Below are positions 16,809 through 24,988 of a stretch of DNA of 64,000 nucleotides, piece after piece. Position 1 is the first letter of the stretch. Every line of letters begins with the position of its first letter. Under the pieces are notes generated by a model. That model had not been told where the DNA came from. It searched no databases and saw only the letters and a program-made list of their open reading frames with translations. Origin of the DNA: Actinoplanes derwentensis (GTDB taxonomy: Bacteria > Actinomycetota > Actinomycetes > Mycobacteriales > Micromonosporaceae); assembly GCF_900104725.1 (NCBI RefSeq), contig NZ_LT629758.1:8084001-8148000 (forward strand), in the 5' to 3' direction. The translations under genes and the position numbers were made by a program.

Positions 16809-17072
16809 TCAGTTGAAGATCAGGTCGATGATGTTTTCGCCGACGAAGAAGAGCGTGGCCGCGCCGGCGATGAACGCCAGGCCCACGATCGCGATCGCCG
16901 AACTGGTCAGCACCTTCGAGACCTCGCCGCGGCTGGCACGGCCGATGAAGATCACGCCGAGAACCGCGAGCAGGATCGGTGCGACGTTGGTGGCGAAGAA
17001 CCCGACGATTCCGTCGGTGTTGATGGTGCCTGCTGGCTCCGCCGCCAGGATGACGAGCTCGGTGGCGATCAT
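16809..17072 (-). CDS. VirB2-like pilin/channel subunit
   Basis: 87 residues with two hydrophobic helices (about 28-46 and 57-82) joined by a short polar loop GRASRGEVSK, the architecture of VirB2-type pilins; the N-terminus (MIATELVILAAEPAG) may be trimmed. First gene of the seven-gene minus-strand operon, with a strong GGGGAGG ribosome site 7 nt before the ATG and a hairpin just upstream. Assigned from topology and position. Confidence 0.65.
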   Translation of the reverse strand: MIATELVILAAEPAGTINTDGIVGFFATNVAPILLAVLGVIFIGRASRGEVSKVLTSSAIAIVGLAFIAGAATLFFVGENIIDLIFN

Positions 17073-17085
17073 CGGTAAACCTCCC

Positions 17086-17113
17086 CGTGTCCGGTAAGGG
17101 GGTTACGGACACG
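17086..17113 (-). promoter_or_regulatory. Leader hairpin before the pilin-like gene
   Basis: Inverted repeat with arms CGTGTCCGGTAA and TTACGGACACG (one bulged G) and a 5-nt loop of G. It touches the ribosome site of the pilin-like gene and lies in the 295-nt gap to folP. It could be an operator or a 5'-leader structure controlling the secretion operon. No repressor was identified. Confidence 0.45.
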
Positions 17114-17367
17114 CTGCAGTTGTGAAGCCGTACGGCAACGCCCATATGGTGCTACCTCTGACCCACCGCGTCGAGTGAGTCGTTCGGGCACTGCCATGCT
17201 CGTCTCTGCTCTCTTCGGTCACTTCATGATGCCCAGTTCCGAAGAGTACGGCTCGTACTTGCGAGCAACAAGCGCCCGTTTCGTTACCCAAGGTGAAGGA
17301 GTGCGTGAATCTCGGTCACGTGGCATCGTACACGTGTTCGAATCACCGCAGCCCCTACTCTTCACCT

Positions 17368-18249
17368 GTGTCCACTTCGCCGACAGAGTCGCAGCTCACA
17401 GGGGCTGAGCTGCTCCGCTCGGATCACCCGGTCGTGATGGGTGTCCTCAACGTCACGCCGGACTCCTTCTCTGACGGTGGTAGATACACCGACCTCGAAG
17501 CCGCGGTTCAGCATGGCGTCGCACTTTTTTCCGAAGGCGCGCACGTCATCGACGTCGGTGGTGAGTCCACCAGGCCCGGTTCCGGCCGGGTGGACGCCGA
17601 GACCGAGATCGCCCGCGTGGTTCCGGTGATCGAGCGCTTGTTCGCCCAGGGCGTACCGGTCAGCGTCGACACCACCCGGGCCGTGGTCGCGGAGGCGGCC
17701 CTCGCCGCCGGAGCCGCGGTGATCAACGATGTCTCCGGAGGCCTCGCCGACCCGGCCATGGCGTCGGTCGCGGCCGCCGCCGGCTGCCCCTGGATCCTGA
17801 TGCACTGGCGCGGTCACTCCCGCGACATGCAGAAGCTCGCCACCTATCAGGACGTGGTCGCCGAAGTCCGGGACGAACTGCGGGCCCGCGCCGACGAGGC
17901 GATCGCGGCCGGCGTCGACCCGGCCATGATCGTCCTCGACCCGGGTCTCGGCTTCGCCAAGCTGCCCGAGCACAACTGGGCCCTCAGCGCCCACCTGGGT
18001 GCTCTCACCGGCCTCGGTTTCCCGGTGCTCTTCGCGGCCAGCCGCAAGACCTACCTGGGCCGGCTGCTCGCGGATTCCGGCGGTTCGCCGCGCCCGGTGG
18101 ACGGCCGGGAGGCGGCCACCCTGGCCACATCCTTACTGGCAGTCGCCTCCGGCGCCTGGGGCGTCCGGGTCCACGACGTGCGAGCGACCGCCGACGCCCT
18201 CGCGGTCTGGCGAGCCACCGGCTCACCCCGATTGGCGGGTACGCCGTGA
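17368..18249 (+). CDS. folP: Dihydropteroate synthase
   Basis: Condenses 6-hydroxymethyl-dihydropterin diphosphate with p-aminobenzoate to dihydropteroate; the sulfonamide target. Motifs: VMGVLNVTPDSFSDGG, VIDVGGESTRPGSG, DPGLGF and AASRKTYLG. About 293 residues from the GTG at 17368. That start has no ribosome site but has TACTCT 6 nt upstream (17356-17361), indicating a leaderless transcript; upstream codons in the same frame lack family similarity. First gene of the folate operon; the stop overlaps the start of a small ORF by 4 nt. Confidence 0.96.
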   Translation: MSTSPTESQLTGAELLRSDHPVVMGVLNVTPDSFSDGGRYTDLEAAVQHGVALFSEGAHVIDVGGESTRPGSGRVDAETEIARVVPVIERLFAQGVPVSVDTTRAVVAEAALAAGAAVINDVSGGLADPAMASVAAAAGCPWILMHWRGHSRDMQKLATYQDVVAEVRDELRARADEAIAAGVDPAMIVLDPGLGFAKLPEHNWALSAHLGALTGLGFPVLFAASRKTYLGRLLADSGGSPRPVDGREAATLATSLLAVASGAWGVRVHDVRATADALAVWRATGSPRLAGTP

Positions 18250-18440
18250 CAGCCGCCCAGAAGCAGGACGACACCGGCCGAACAAAGCGGCACGGCAAAG
18301 CCGGACAGAAGCAGGACGAGGCCGGCCGGTGGCAGCGGGGCCCGGTCCGGCTGAACAGAGCAGCGCAGGCCGGCCGGGCTGAACAGCAGCAGCGGGGCCC
18401 GGTCCGGCTGACCAGCAGCAGCGACGGGGAGAAACGATGA
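18246..18440 (+). CDS. Tiny ORF bridging folP and folB
   Basis: 64 codons, rich in Gln, Arg and Gly, without recognisable domains. It starts with GTGA on the folP stop and ends with ATGA on the folB start, so ribosomes could pass along folP to folB through it. It contains an imperfect direct repeat (RGPVRL twice; GCAGCGGGGCCCGGTCCGGC at about 18333 and 18391). It may be only a translated linker created by repeat expansion rather than a functional protein. Confidence 0.4.
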   Translation: MTAAQKQDDTGRTKRHGKAGQKQDEAGRWQRGPVRLNRAAQAGRAEQQQRGPVRLTSSSDGEKR

Positions 18441-18808
18441 CCGGGCGGATCACGCTGAGCGGGCTGCGGGCCCGGGGTAACCACGGCGTCTACGACTTCG
18501 AGCGTGAGCAGGGCCAGGACTTCGTCGTCGACGTGACTCTGGAACTGGACCTGGGCCCGGCCGCCGCCAGTGACGACGTGGCCGACACCGTGCACTACGG
18601 CGAACTGGCCACCGCACTGGTCGGCGTACTGACCGGCGAGCCGGTGAACCTGCTGGAGCGTCTCGCCGACCGGCTGCTCGACGTCTGCCTGGCCGATCCG
18701 CGGGTGACGGCCGCCGAGGTGACCGTGCACAAGCCGCAGGCACCGATCCCGCACGAGTTCGCCGACGTGGCGGTCACCGTGCGCCGGAACGCCGGGGCCA
18801 AGGCGTGA
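18437..18808 (+). CDS. folB: Dihydroneopterin aldolase
   Basis: Cleaves 7,8-dihydroneopterin to 6-hydroxymethyl-dihydropterin and glycolaldehyde. 123 residues, normal length. Typical features: start ITLSGLRARGNHGVYDFEREQGQDFVVDV (catalytic-site Glu in the FERE turn), the block DTVHYGELA, and the C-terminal VTVHKPQAPIP with the conserved Lys. Overlaps the preceding small ORF and folK by 4 nt each; translational coupling is likely. Confidence 0.95.
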   Translation: MTGRITLSGLRARGNHGVYDFEREQGQDFVVDVTLELDLGPAAASDDVADTVHYGELATALVGVLTGEPVNLLERLADRLLDVCLADPRVTAAEVTVHKPQAPIPHEFADVAVTVRRNAGAKA

Positions 18809-19329
18809 CCCGGGCGGTTCTCTCGCTCGGCGGCAACCTCGGTGACCGGCTGGCCAATCTGCGAGCCGCGGTGCGGGAACTGGGCCCGGGTGTCGTACAG
18901 GTCTCCGGGGTCTATGAGACGCCGCCCTGGGGAGACAGCGCCCAACCCGCGTACCTCAACGCCGTGGTCTTGATGGACGATCCCACCGCGACCGCGCGGG
19001 ACTGGCTGACCCGCGCCCGAGCTTGCGAGACGGCCGGCGGGCGCGTCCGTGACCCGGAGCGCCGCTTCGGGCCGCGCACCCTGGACGTGGACGTCATAGC
19101 GGTCTGGGCGGACGGTGTACCGGTGATCGACGACGATCCGGAGCTGACGCTGCCGCACCCGCGCGCGCACCTGCGGGCGTTCGTGTTGTCGCCGTGGCAC
19201 GCGATGTGCCCGGACGCCGAGTTGCCCGGTCACGGCCCGGTCGCGGCGCTGCTGGACACGCCCGGGGTGGCGGCCGACGTCGCCGGGGTGAGTCTTCGGC
19301 CGGAGCTGTCGTTAGAGTCGATGGAGTGA
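18805..19329 (+). CDS. folK: 6-hydroxymethyl-dihydropterin pyrophosphokinase
   Basis: HPPK transfers pyrophosphate from ATP to 6-hydroxymethyl-dihydropterin. 174 residues. Visible motifs: LSLGGNLGDRLANLR, YETPPWGDSAQPAYLNAVV and RFGPRTLDVDVIAVW (Mg-binding Asp pair), then LPHPRAHLRAFVL. It supplies the folP substrate, and all three enzymes are in one overlapping transcript. The stop overlaps the next gene by 4 nt (GTGA). Confidence 0.96.
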   Translation: MTRAVLSLGGNLGDRLANLRAAVRELGPGVVQVSGVYETPPWGDSAQPAYLNAVVLMDDPTATARDWLTRARACETAGGRVRDPERRFGPRTLDVDVIAVWADGVPVIDDDPELTLPHPRAHLRAFVLSPWHAMCPDAELPGHGPVAALLDTPGVAADVAGVSLRPELSLESME

Positions 19330-19832
19330 GCGTCAACCCCGAGCGCCAGACCGACCCCTCGCTGCGACCGACCAGTGCGTCGACGCTGGTGGTGGTCGCA
19401 CTGGCAGCCGCCGCGACCGCCTGGCTGTTGATCTCCATGAGCGACCTCTTCTACCGGATCTCACCGTTGCCGTGGACCGGGGCGGGGGTGCTGGCGGTGC
19501 TCGCCATCGCCGAGGCCTATCTCGCGCAGAACACCAGCGCCCGGATTGCGCGCAAGCCCGGCTCGCTGCCAGTGCACGCGCTGTCGATCGCCCGGTTCGC
19601 CGCCCTGGCCAAGGCGTCCTCTCTGGTCGGTGCGCTCTCCGCGGGTTTCTCCGCCGGGCTGCTGCTGTGGCTGGCGCTGGAGCCGACCGACGAGGCCGCG
19701 TCCAGCGTGCCGGTCGCCGCCACGACTCTGGTCGCCGCGGTCGCGCTGATCGCCGCAGCGCTCTGGCTGGAGCGGTCCTGCCGGGTTCCGGACCGCCCCG
19801 ACGACGAGAGCCCCGAAACGGGCCGGCGGTGA
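19326..19832 (+). CDS. DUF3180 family membrane protein
   Basis: 168 residues with four hydrophobic segments (about 17-38, 46-64, 93-113, 118-142), matching the DUF3180 proteins that follow folK across actinobacteria (Rv3605c position). The start is the GTG at 19326 overlapping the folK stop. Function is unknown; the lasting linkage to the folate operon suggests a related or co-regulated role. Confidence 0.85.
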   Translation: MSVNPERQTDPSLRPTSASTLVVVALAAAATAWLLISMSDLFYRISPLPWTGAGVLAVLAIAEAYLAQNTSARIARKPGSLPVHALSIARFAALAKASSLVGALSAGFSAGLLLWLALEPTDEAASSVPVAATTLVAAVALIAAALWLERSCRVPDRPDDESPETGRR

Positions 19833-19950
19833 ATCTGCATCTGTCGACGGTTGTCGAAGAGTCTTAGGCTCTGAACTGAGCACCTCTCGGATCCGTATGC
19901 TCTGCGGCGGGCGGCCAGAGCGCTCGTGGAGGCGTTAGGAGGCGCGGACC

Positions 19951-21171
19951 ATGGCGTACGACGACACCACCTACCGCCGGTCCGGTAGCGAGCAGGCTGA
20001 CACCGACCCTGCTGCCTATCGGCGCCGCGTGCAGTACGACGACACCACCGCTTCCACGCTCGACCAATCGCTGCGTGCCCCGGTCGGCCCGGCCGTCGAG
20101 GCGGACGGGCGCGACCGGCTCGGCATCCACCTCGGCTGGGAGGTCATGCTCCTGGTCGTCGCCGGTGTCATCGGCTTCCTGCTGTGGCGTGAGGACTCCG
20201 CCGCTCTGCAACGCCCGGCGCTCGACGCCCTGCTCGTCACCGGCGCCGCCATCGGATCGCTGACTCTCGCCGCCGGCCTGACCCTGCGAACCGGCGTGCC
20301 CAACCTGGCCATCGGCCCGATCGCGCTGGCCTCGGCGTTGCAGTACGCCGAGAACGGCGACAAGGGTGTGCTCCAGGCGCTCGTCCCGGCGCTGATCATC
20401 GCCGCGGCCGGTGGCCTGATCGTCGCCCTCGTGGTGGTCGTCCTGCACGTCCCCAGCTGGGCCGCGACGCTGGCCGCCGCGCTCGGCGTGATCGTCTACG
20501 TCCAGTTGCGCCCCGGCCCGGTCGCGGTGCAGGCCGACTGGGACCCGACCTCTCAGGCGTTCGTGTTGTTCGGCGCGTTCGCACTGCTCGCGGTACTGGG
20601 CGCGGCGATCGGCGCGCTCGGCCCAGTGCGCCGATTCGTCGGCCGGATGCGGCCGGTCGCCGACCCGGCCCGTCGCCGGGGTGCCGCCGCCGCGGTTCCG
20701 GCAGTGCTCGCGCTGGTTCTCTCGTCGCTCTTCGCCACCGGGGCCGGGGTGCTGATCGCCGCCCAGTCGCCCGGTCCGATCCAGCCGGCGACCGGCCTGG
20801 AGTGGACCGGGGTCGGCTTCGGCCTCGCCCTGCTCGCCGGCACCAGCGCCTACGGGCGGCGTGGCGGCATCTTCGGCACGCTCTTCGCGGTCACCGCGCT
20901 GACCCTCTTCTTGCGGTACGAGGAACTTCGCGACTTCGACATCGCCCTGTTCGCCATCGCGGCGAGCGTCTTCACCGCCGGTCTGGTGGTGACCCGGTTC
21001 GTCGAGTCGTACGGCGCCCCGTACACCCCCGGCACCGGCGAGGAGTGGAACGCCGCCCAGTCCGGTGGCACCGCCTGGTCACCGACCCTGCCGGAGACCT
21101 GGGACACGCCCGCCACCCCGGCACCCCGGAGCGAGCGCTGGGACGACGGCCCGTGGGGCACCGCCCGCTGA
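19951..21171 (+). CDS. Multi-pass membrane protein resembling sugar-type ABC permeases
   Basis: 406 residues: a polar N-terminal tail (1-60), about nine hydrophobic segments between 62 and 355, and a polar C-terminus. The stretch GLTLRTGVPNLAIGPIALASALQYA recalls the conserved segment of BPD_transp_2 permeases (RbsC, LivH), but no ATPase or binding-protein gene is nearby, so it may be an orphan or repurposed permease fold. GGAGGCG lies just before the ATG. Function not assignable. Confidence 0.7.
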   Translation: MAYDDTTYRRSGSEQADTDPAAYRRRVQYDDTTASTLDQSLRAPVGPAVEADGRDRLGIHLGWEVMLLVVAGVIGFLLWREDSAALQRPALDALLVTGAAIGSLTLAAGLTLRTGVPNLAIGPIALASALQYAENGDKGVLQALVPALIIAAAGGLIVALVVVVLHVPSWAATLAAALGVIVYVQLRPGPVAVQADWDPTSQAFVLFGAFALLAVLGAAIGALGPVRRFVGRMRPVADPARRRGAAAAVPAVLALVLSSLFATGAGVLIAAQSPGPIQPATGLEWTGVGFGLALLAGTSAYGRRGGIFGTLFAVTALTLFLRYEELRDFDIALFAIAASVFTAGLVVTRFVESYGAPYTPGTGEEWNAAQSGGTAWSPTLPETWDTPATPAPRSERWDDGPWGTAR

Positions 21172-21173
21172 TC

Positions 21174-21179
21174 TATGCT
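21174..21179 (+). promoter_or_regulatory. -10 box TATGCT for a leaderless gene
   Basis: TATGCT ends 6 nt before the ATG at 21186, and no Shine-Dalgarno precedes that ATG. This indicates a leaderless transcript starting within about 3 nt of the upstream stop codon. Confidence 0.5.
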
Positions 21180-21185
21180 TTTCGC

Positions 21186-21467
21186 ATGACTTCGCCCAGC
21201 TTCGCCGAACTGGACGCCCTTTCCACCGACGCGCTGCGCGAGCAGGCCTTCACCAAGGCCCGGGAGAAACGGGACGTCGCCTTCTTCTGGTCGGTGGTCA
21301 AGCACCTGCCGGACGCCGCCGACGCCGCCTCCCTGGACGGCGCGCTGAACTCGATCGGCCCGACCGTGGACGAGGCCGTCGCCCTGTGGCGTGAGTTCGA
21401 GGGCCACGATCTGGGCGAGCAGGAGCCGCTGCTCCGGGCCGCGTTCATCGATTATCTGAGCAGGTAG
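21186..21467 (+). CDS. Conserved small helical hypothetical protein
   Basis: 93 residues, acidic and predicted all-helical (DALREQAFTKAREKRDVAFFWSVVKHLP; a conserved-looking FWSVVKHLP core), no membrane segment or cysteine. It has a likely leaderless promoter of its own between two membrane protein genes. I do not recognise a characterised family. Confidence 0.7.
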   Translation: MTSPSFAELDALSTDALREQAFTKAREKRDVAFFWSVVKHLPDAADAASLDGALNSIGPTVDEAVALWREFEGHDLGEQEPLLRAAFIDYLSR

Positions 21468-21514
21468 TGAGGATCATCGTTTGAAATTCGTACCCGGCTG
21501 GGAATTTGCTGGGT

Positions 21515-22006
21515 ATGGCTCTCGGTAACCGATACAAGTCCGCACCGGGTGCGGGCACGCTTGCCGCACTGATACTCGTCCTGGTCTTCGGCAGTCCGTG
21601 GTACGCCGAATGGGCTCAGGAGAACACGAACCCCAACACGGCCGGTGGATGGTGGCTACGGCTGCTGTCCTGGCCGCGCTGGAGTTTCAACACCAACGAG
21701 TCGCTGCGTGACGTCGTCGTCGGCGACCTCAAAGCGATCCTGCTGGTCGTCCTGACCGCGCTCTTCCTCTATCTGCTGCCCGGCTCGCAACTGGCCCGAG
21801 CCCGCGGCACGATCAGCCAGTTCCTCGCCGGCTGGGCCGCATACATCTTCGCGGGCGCGTTCGCCGCCCTGCTGGCCACGCTCTTCTTCACCAATCCCTC
21901 GCTGCTCGGCGCTTTCAACGCGGCCGGATCCGGGGCCCAGTACGGCTTCTTCGTCGGCTGGATCGTCGGACTGGCCACCCTCGGCGGGTGGCGCGGCACC
22001 CGATAA
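21515..22006 (+). CDS. Membrane protein of unknown function
   Basis: About 163 residues with four hydrophobic segments (about 12-28, 68-88, 98-125 and 135-155) and Trp-rich loops (WWLRLLSWPRW). ATG 21515 is preferred; a TTG at 21506 is in frame, and neither has a good ribosome site. A strong terminator follows 70 nt downstream. No family recognised. Confidence 0.68.
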   Translation: MALGNRYKSAPGAGTLAALILVLVFGSPWYAEWAQENTNPNTAGGWWLRLLSWPRWSFNTNESLRDVVVGDLKAILLVVLTALFLYLLPGSQLARARGTISQFLAGWAAYIFAGAFAALLATLFFTNPSLLGAFNAAGSGAQYGFFVGWIVGLATLGGWRGTR

Positions 22007-22073
22007 GTGCTCCGCGGCACCCGATGGAGCGCCGCAACACCCCCCGATGAGGCACTACAGCGCCCCCCGTTGA

Positions 22074-22114
22074 GACGAAGGCCGGCCCGCTCCCCTGGGT
22101 CGGCCTTCGTCTTT
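22074..22114 (+). terminator. Rho-independent terminator
   Basis: Perfect 11-bp stem GACGAAGGCCG (22074-22084) with its complement at 22101-22111, a 16-nt loop, and TTT directly after. Ends the transcript of the upstream membrane protein gene. Confidence 0.85.
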
Positions 22115-22185
22115 ACCAGGCACGAATGCGTTGTACCGCGATCGACTGTTTTGCCGGAGACATACTCTCGGTAACATCTGCGCCC

Positions 22186-23838
22186 ATGCCGGAACGGGAC
22201 ACCCAAGCGGGACACAGCGCGCGGCTGTTGCGTGGCCTCGTGTGGGCGGGCGTAGTGCTCGCTCCCATCGCGGCCGCGATCGTGCTGATCGGCGGGAACT
22301 CGACCTCGGTCCGGTTCGCGGTCCTGCTGATAGCCGTGAGCGTGGTGCTGATCGGGGCCTCCGTGTTGATCCGTGCCGATCCGGTGCTGCTCCGGATGGA
22401 CGTGGAGGACCGCGTCGCCGAAGAGGTCGAGTTGCTGCGCCGCGAGTTGCGGGCCGAATTCGCCAGTGCCGTGCCCGAGCCGGAGACGCCCCGGCCGCCG
22501 CTGCCGATGCGCAATCCGGGCCGGGCCCAGGTCGGCCCGCCGCCGCAACAACAGGTCTACGGCGGCGATCCGGGTTTCGCCGGGCAGCCGGACTTCCCGT
22601 CGCAGGGGATTCCGCAGCCGGACTTCCCCTCGCAGGGGATTCCGCAGCCGGACTTCCCGTCGCAGGGGATTCCGCAGCAGGAGTTCCCGCAGCAGCCCAA
22701 CACGAGGTTCGTGACCCAGCCGCCGCCCCCGCCGCCGGCGGTCTACGGGGCGCAGCAGCCGGAGTTCGCCGAGGCCCAGGGCTACGACAACGCCCAGGGG
22801 TACGACGACAACCAGGGTTACGACAACGGCCAGGGTTATGACGACGGCCAGGGCTACGAGGACGCCGCGACCGGATACGGCTACGACGAATCCGGCTACG
22901 GCTACCAGGACCAGACCGGCGGGTACGACGAGCAGTCCGGTGGCTACGACGACGGCTACCAGGACGACGGCTACCAGCAGCAGATGCCGCAGCAGCCCAG
23001 CGGCGGACGGGCTTCGGTCCCGAGCATGTCCCAGCAGATCCCCCCGGTGCACGGAGCGGTCCACGGAACGGCCCCACGGCCGCCGCAGGGCCCGCCGGGA
23101 CGTGCCGGCGCCCCGATCCCGATCCCGGCGGCAGCCGGACCGGCCGGCGTGGCCCGGGCTTCCGCCGGCGCCGTGATCCCGCCCGGCCCGGTGCCCCGCC
23201 CCACCGGCCCGGTGCCCCGCCCCCGAGCCGCCGCCTCAGTGCCGGGAGCCGTACCGCCGATGCCCGGCCCGAACGGCCCGAACGGCGGTCCTGGACCGAC
23301 CGGTATGCCCGGACCCATTGGCGTCCCGGGACTGAACGGTATGGCGGGACCGAACGGCGTACCCGGTCCGATGGGAAGGCCCGGCCCCGGCGGACCCGGA
23401 CCTCAGGGACGGCCCGTACCCAGCGGTGTTCCCGGCCCTCAGGGACGGCCCGGCCCGAACGGGATGATGGCGCCGAGGCCCGTCCATCCCGGACCCCAGT
23501 ACGGCCGGCCAGAGGTCCCGGACGGCGATTTCGGGGCGGCCGACGGTTACGCCGGTGCGAACGAGCCGGACCAGAGCGGCTACACCGGCAACGACTACGG
23601 CGCGAACGAGTACCCGGCCGACGACTACGGCCCGAACGACTACGGCCCGAACGAGTACCAGGCCGACGAGTACAGCGCGGACGACTACAGCGCCGGCGAC
23701 TACGACAAGCAGCCGAGCGAGAGCACCGCCCAGTACAAGGCCCGCCGGCACCGCCCGTCCGCGAACGACACCAATGTCGGTTCGCTTGCCGACTTCGCGA
23801 ACATGCCCGGTTACGACAACGGCCAGAACAACTGGTGA
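22186..23838 (+). CDS. Membrane protein with Pro/Gly-rich and collagen-like tail
   Basis: 550 residues from the ATG at 22186, chosen because TAACAT (22172-22177) sits 8 nt upstream and no similarity precedes it. Two transmembrane helices (about 15-60), a short helical segment, then a low-complexity tail: three [10 protein letters not shown] repeats (about 135-165), a QGYD-rich region, a collagen-like Gly-x-y stretch (about 360-435, e.g. [20 protein letters not shown]) and a second DYG/NEY-rich region. It stands close to the pan operon, where mycobacteria have an Ala/Arg/Pro-rich membrane protein (Rv3604c); it may be the divergent counterpart. Role unknown, possibly envelope scaffolding. Confidence 0.75.
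   Translation: MPERDTQAGHSARLLRGLVWAGVVLAPIAAAIVLIGGNSTSVRFAVLLIAVSVVLIGASVLIRADPVLLRMDVEDRVAEEVELLRRELRAEFASAVPEPETPRPPLPMRNPGRAQVGPPPQQQVYGGDPGFAGQPDFPSQGIPQPDFPSQGIPQPDFPSQGIPQQEFPQQPNTRFVTQPPPPPPAVYGAQQPEFAEAQGYDNAQGYDDNQGYDNGQGYDDGQGYEDAATGYGYDESGYGYQDQTGGYDEQSGGYDDGYQDDGYQQQMPQQPSGGRASVPSMSQQIPPVHGAVHGTAPRPPQGPPGRAGAPIPIPAAAGPAGVARASAGAVIPPGPVPRPTGPVPRPRAAASVPGAVPPMPGPNGPNGGPGPTGMPGPIGVPGLNGMAGPNGVPGPMGRPGPGGPGPQGRPVPSGVPGPQGRPGPNGMMAPRPVHPGPQYGRPEVPDGDFGAADGYAGANEPDQSGYTGNDYGANEYPADDYGPNDYGPNEYQADEYSADDYSAGDYDKQPSESTAQYKARRHRPSANDTNVGSLADFANMPGYDNGQNNW
22588..22677 (+). repeat. Three tandem 30-bp repeats inside the coding sequence
   Basis: Three consecutive 30-bp units at 22588-22617, 22618-22647 and 22648-22677 with a single observed base difference (second copy), each encoding [10 protein letters not shown] or its permutation. 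In-frame repeat expansion. Confidence 0.9.
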
Positions 23839-23842
23839 CCGG

Positions 23843-24988
23843 TTACTTGTCGATGTCTCCGACGACGAAGAACATCGACCCGAGGATGGCGATCAGGTCC
23901 GGAACCAGGCAGCCCGGGATCAGCGTGGCGAGTGCCTGCACGTTGGCGTACGACGCGGTCCGCATCTTGAGTCGCCACGGCGTCTTCTCGCCCCGGGAGA
24001 CCAGGTAGTAGCCGTTGACCCCGAGCGGGTTCTCGGTCCAGGCGTAGGTGTGCCCCTCCGGCGCCTTGACCACCTTCGGTAGCCGCACGTTGACCGGCCC
24101 GCCGATGCGTTCCACCTGGTCGAGGCACTGGTCGACCAGGTCGAGGGAGACGGTGACCTGTTCCAGCAGCACCGAGAAACGGGCGTGGCAGTCGCCGGTG
24201 GTGCGGGTGACCACGGGCAGGTCGAGCTGGTCGTAGAAGAGGTAGGGCTCGTCCCGGCGTACGTCGAAGTCGAGTCCGCTGGCCCGGGCCACCGGTCCGG
24301 AGGCACCGTAACCGGCGGCGGCCTCGGCGCTCAGCACGCCGACGCCGACGGTCCGCGCCATGAAGATGTCGTTGCGGTGGATGATCGCGTCGATGTCCGG
24401 CATCCGTTTGCGGACCGCCGCGACCGCCTGCCGGGCCCGCCGGGTCCAGCCGGCCGGGATCTCCTCCTTCAGCCCGCCGACCCGGTTGAACATGTAGTGG
24501 ATCCGGCCGCCGGAGACCTCCTCCATCACCGCCTGCAGCGTCTCGCGTTCGCGGAACGCGTAGAACATCGGCGTGATCGCACCGATCTCCAGCGGGTAGG
24601 AGCCGAGGAACATCAGGTGGTTGAGCACCCGGTTCAGCTCGGCCAGGGCCATCCGCAGCCAGGTGGCGCGCTCCGGCACCTCGATGCCCATCAGCCGTTC
24701 GACGGCCAGGACCACACCCAGCTCGTTGGAGAACGCCGACAGCCAGTCGTGCCGGTTCGCCAGCATGATGATCTGCCGGTAGTCGCGCACTTCGAACAGT
24801 TTCTCGGCGCCCCGGTGCATGTAACCGACGATCGGTTCGCACTCGACGACGCGTTCGCCGTCCAGTTTGAGCTTGAGTCGGAGCACCCCGTGCGTGGACG
24901 GGTGCTGCGGCCCGATGTTGAGCACCATGTCGGCCGTTTCCAGACCGGCGCCGGTGCCGACTGTCATCTCACGCAGGGCGTCCGTCAC
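23843..24988 (-). CDS. nuoD: NADH-quinone oxidoreductase subunit D (orphan copy)
   Basis: 381 residues of the 49-kDa/NuoD family, the complex I subunit that lines the quinone pocket. Motifs: [15 protein letters not shown] (quinone-site His), [12 protein letters not shown], and the C-terminal GDIDK end. The usual W-L-G-T-H-A-L-D block reads [11 protein letters not shown], so the site is diverged. The GTG at 24988 overlaps the stop of the methyltransferase gene by 4 nt. No other nuo gene is here; solitary nuoD paralogues occur in other actinobacteria. It may serve an alternative complex I-like assembly or a non-respiratory role. Confidence 0.88.
   Translation of the reverse strand: MTDALREMTVGTGAGLETADMVLNIGPQHPSTHGVLRLKLKLDGERVVECEPIVGYMHRGAEKLFEVRDYRQIIMLANRHDWLSAFSNELGVVLAVERLMGIEVPERATWLRMALAELNRVLNHLMFLGSYPLEIGAITPMFYAFRERETLQAVMEEVSGGRIHYMFNRVGGLKEEIPAGWTRRARQAVAAVRKRMPDIDAIIHRNDIFMARTVGVGVLSAEAAAGYGASGPVARASGLDFDVRRDEPYLFYDQLDLPVVTRTTGDCHARFSVLLEQVTVSLDLVDQCLDQVERIGGPVNVRLPKVVKAPEGHTYAWTENPLGVNGYYLVSRGEKTPWRLKMRTASYANVQALATLIPGCLVPDLIAILGSMFFVVGDIDK

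Noticed and set aside
1616..17072. Considering the folE-folP block as an integrated conjugative element.
   Set aside because: No integrase, relaxase, replication gene, att repeats or tRNA border; base composition looks like the neighbourhood.
22588..22677. Three regularly arranged 30-bp repeats considered as a mini CRISPR array.
   Set aside because: The units are contiguous without spacers and lie in frame within a coding sequence.
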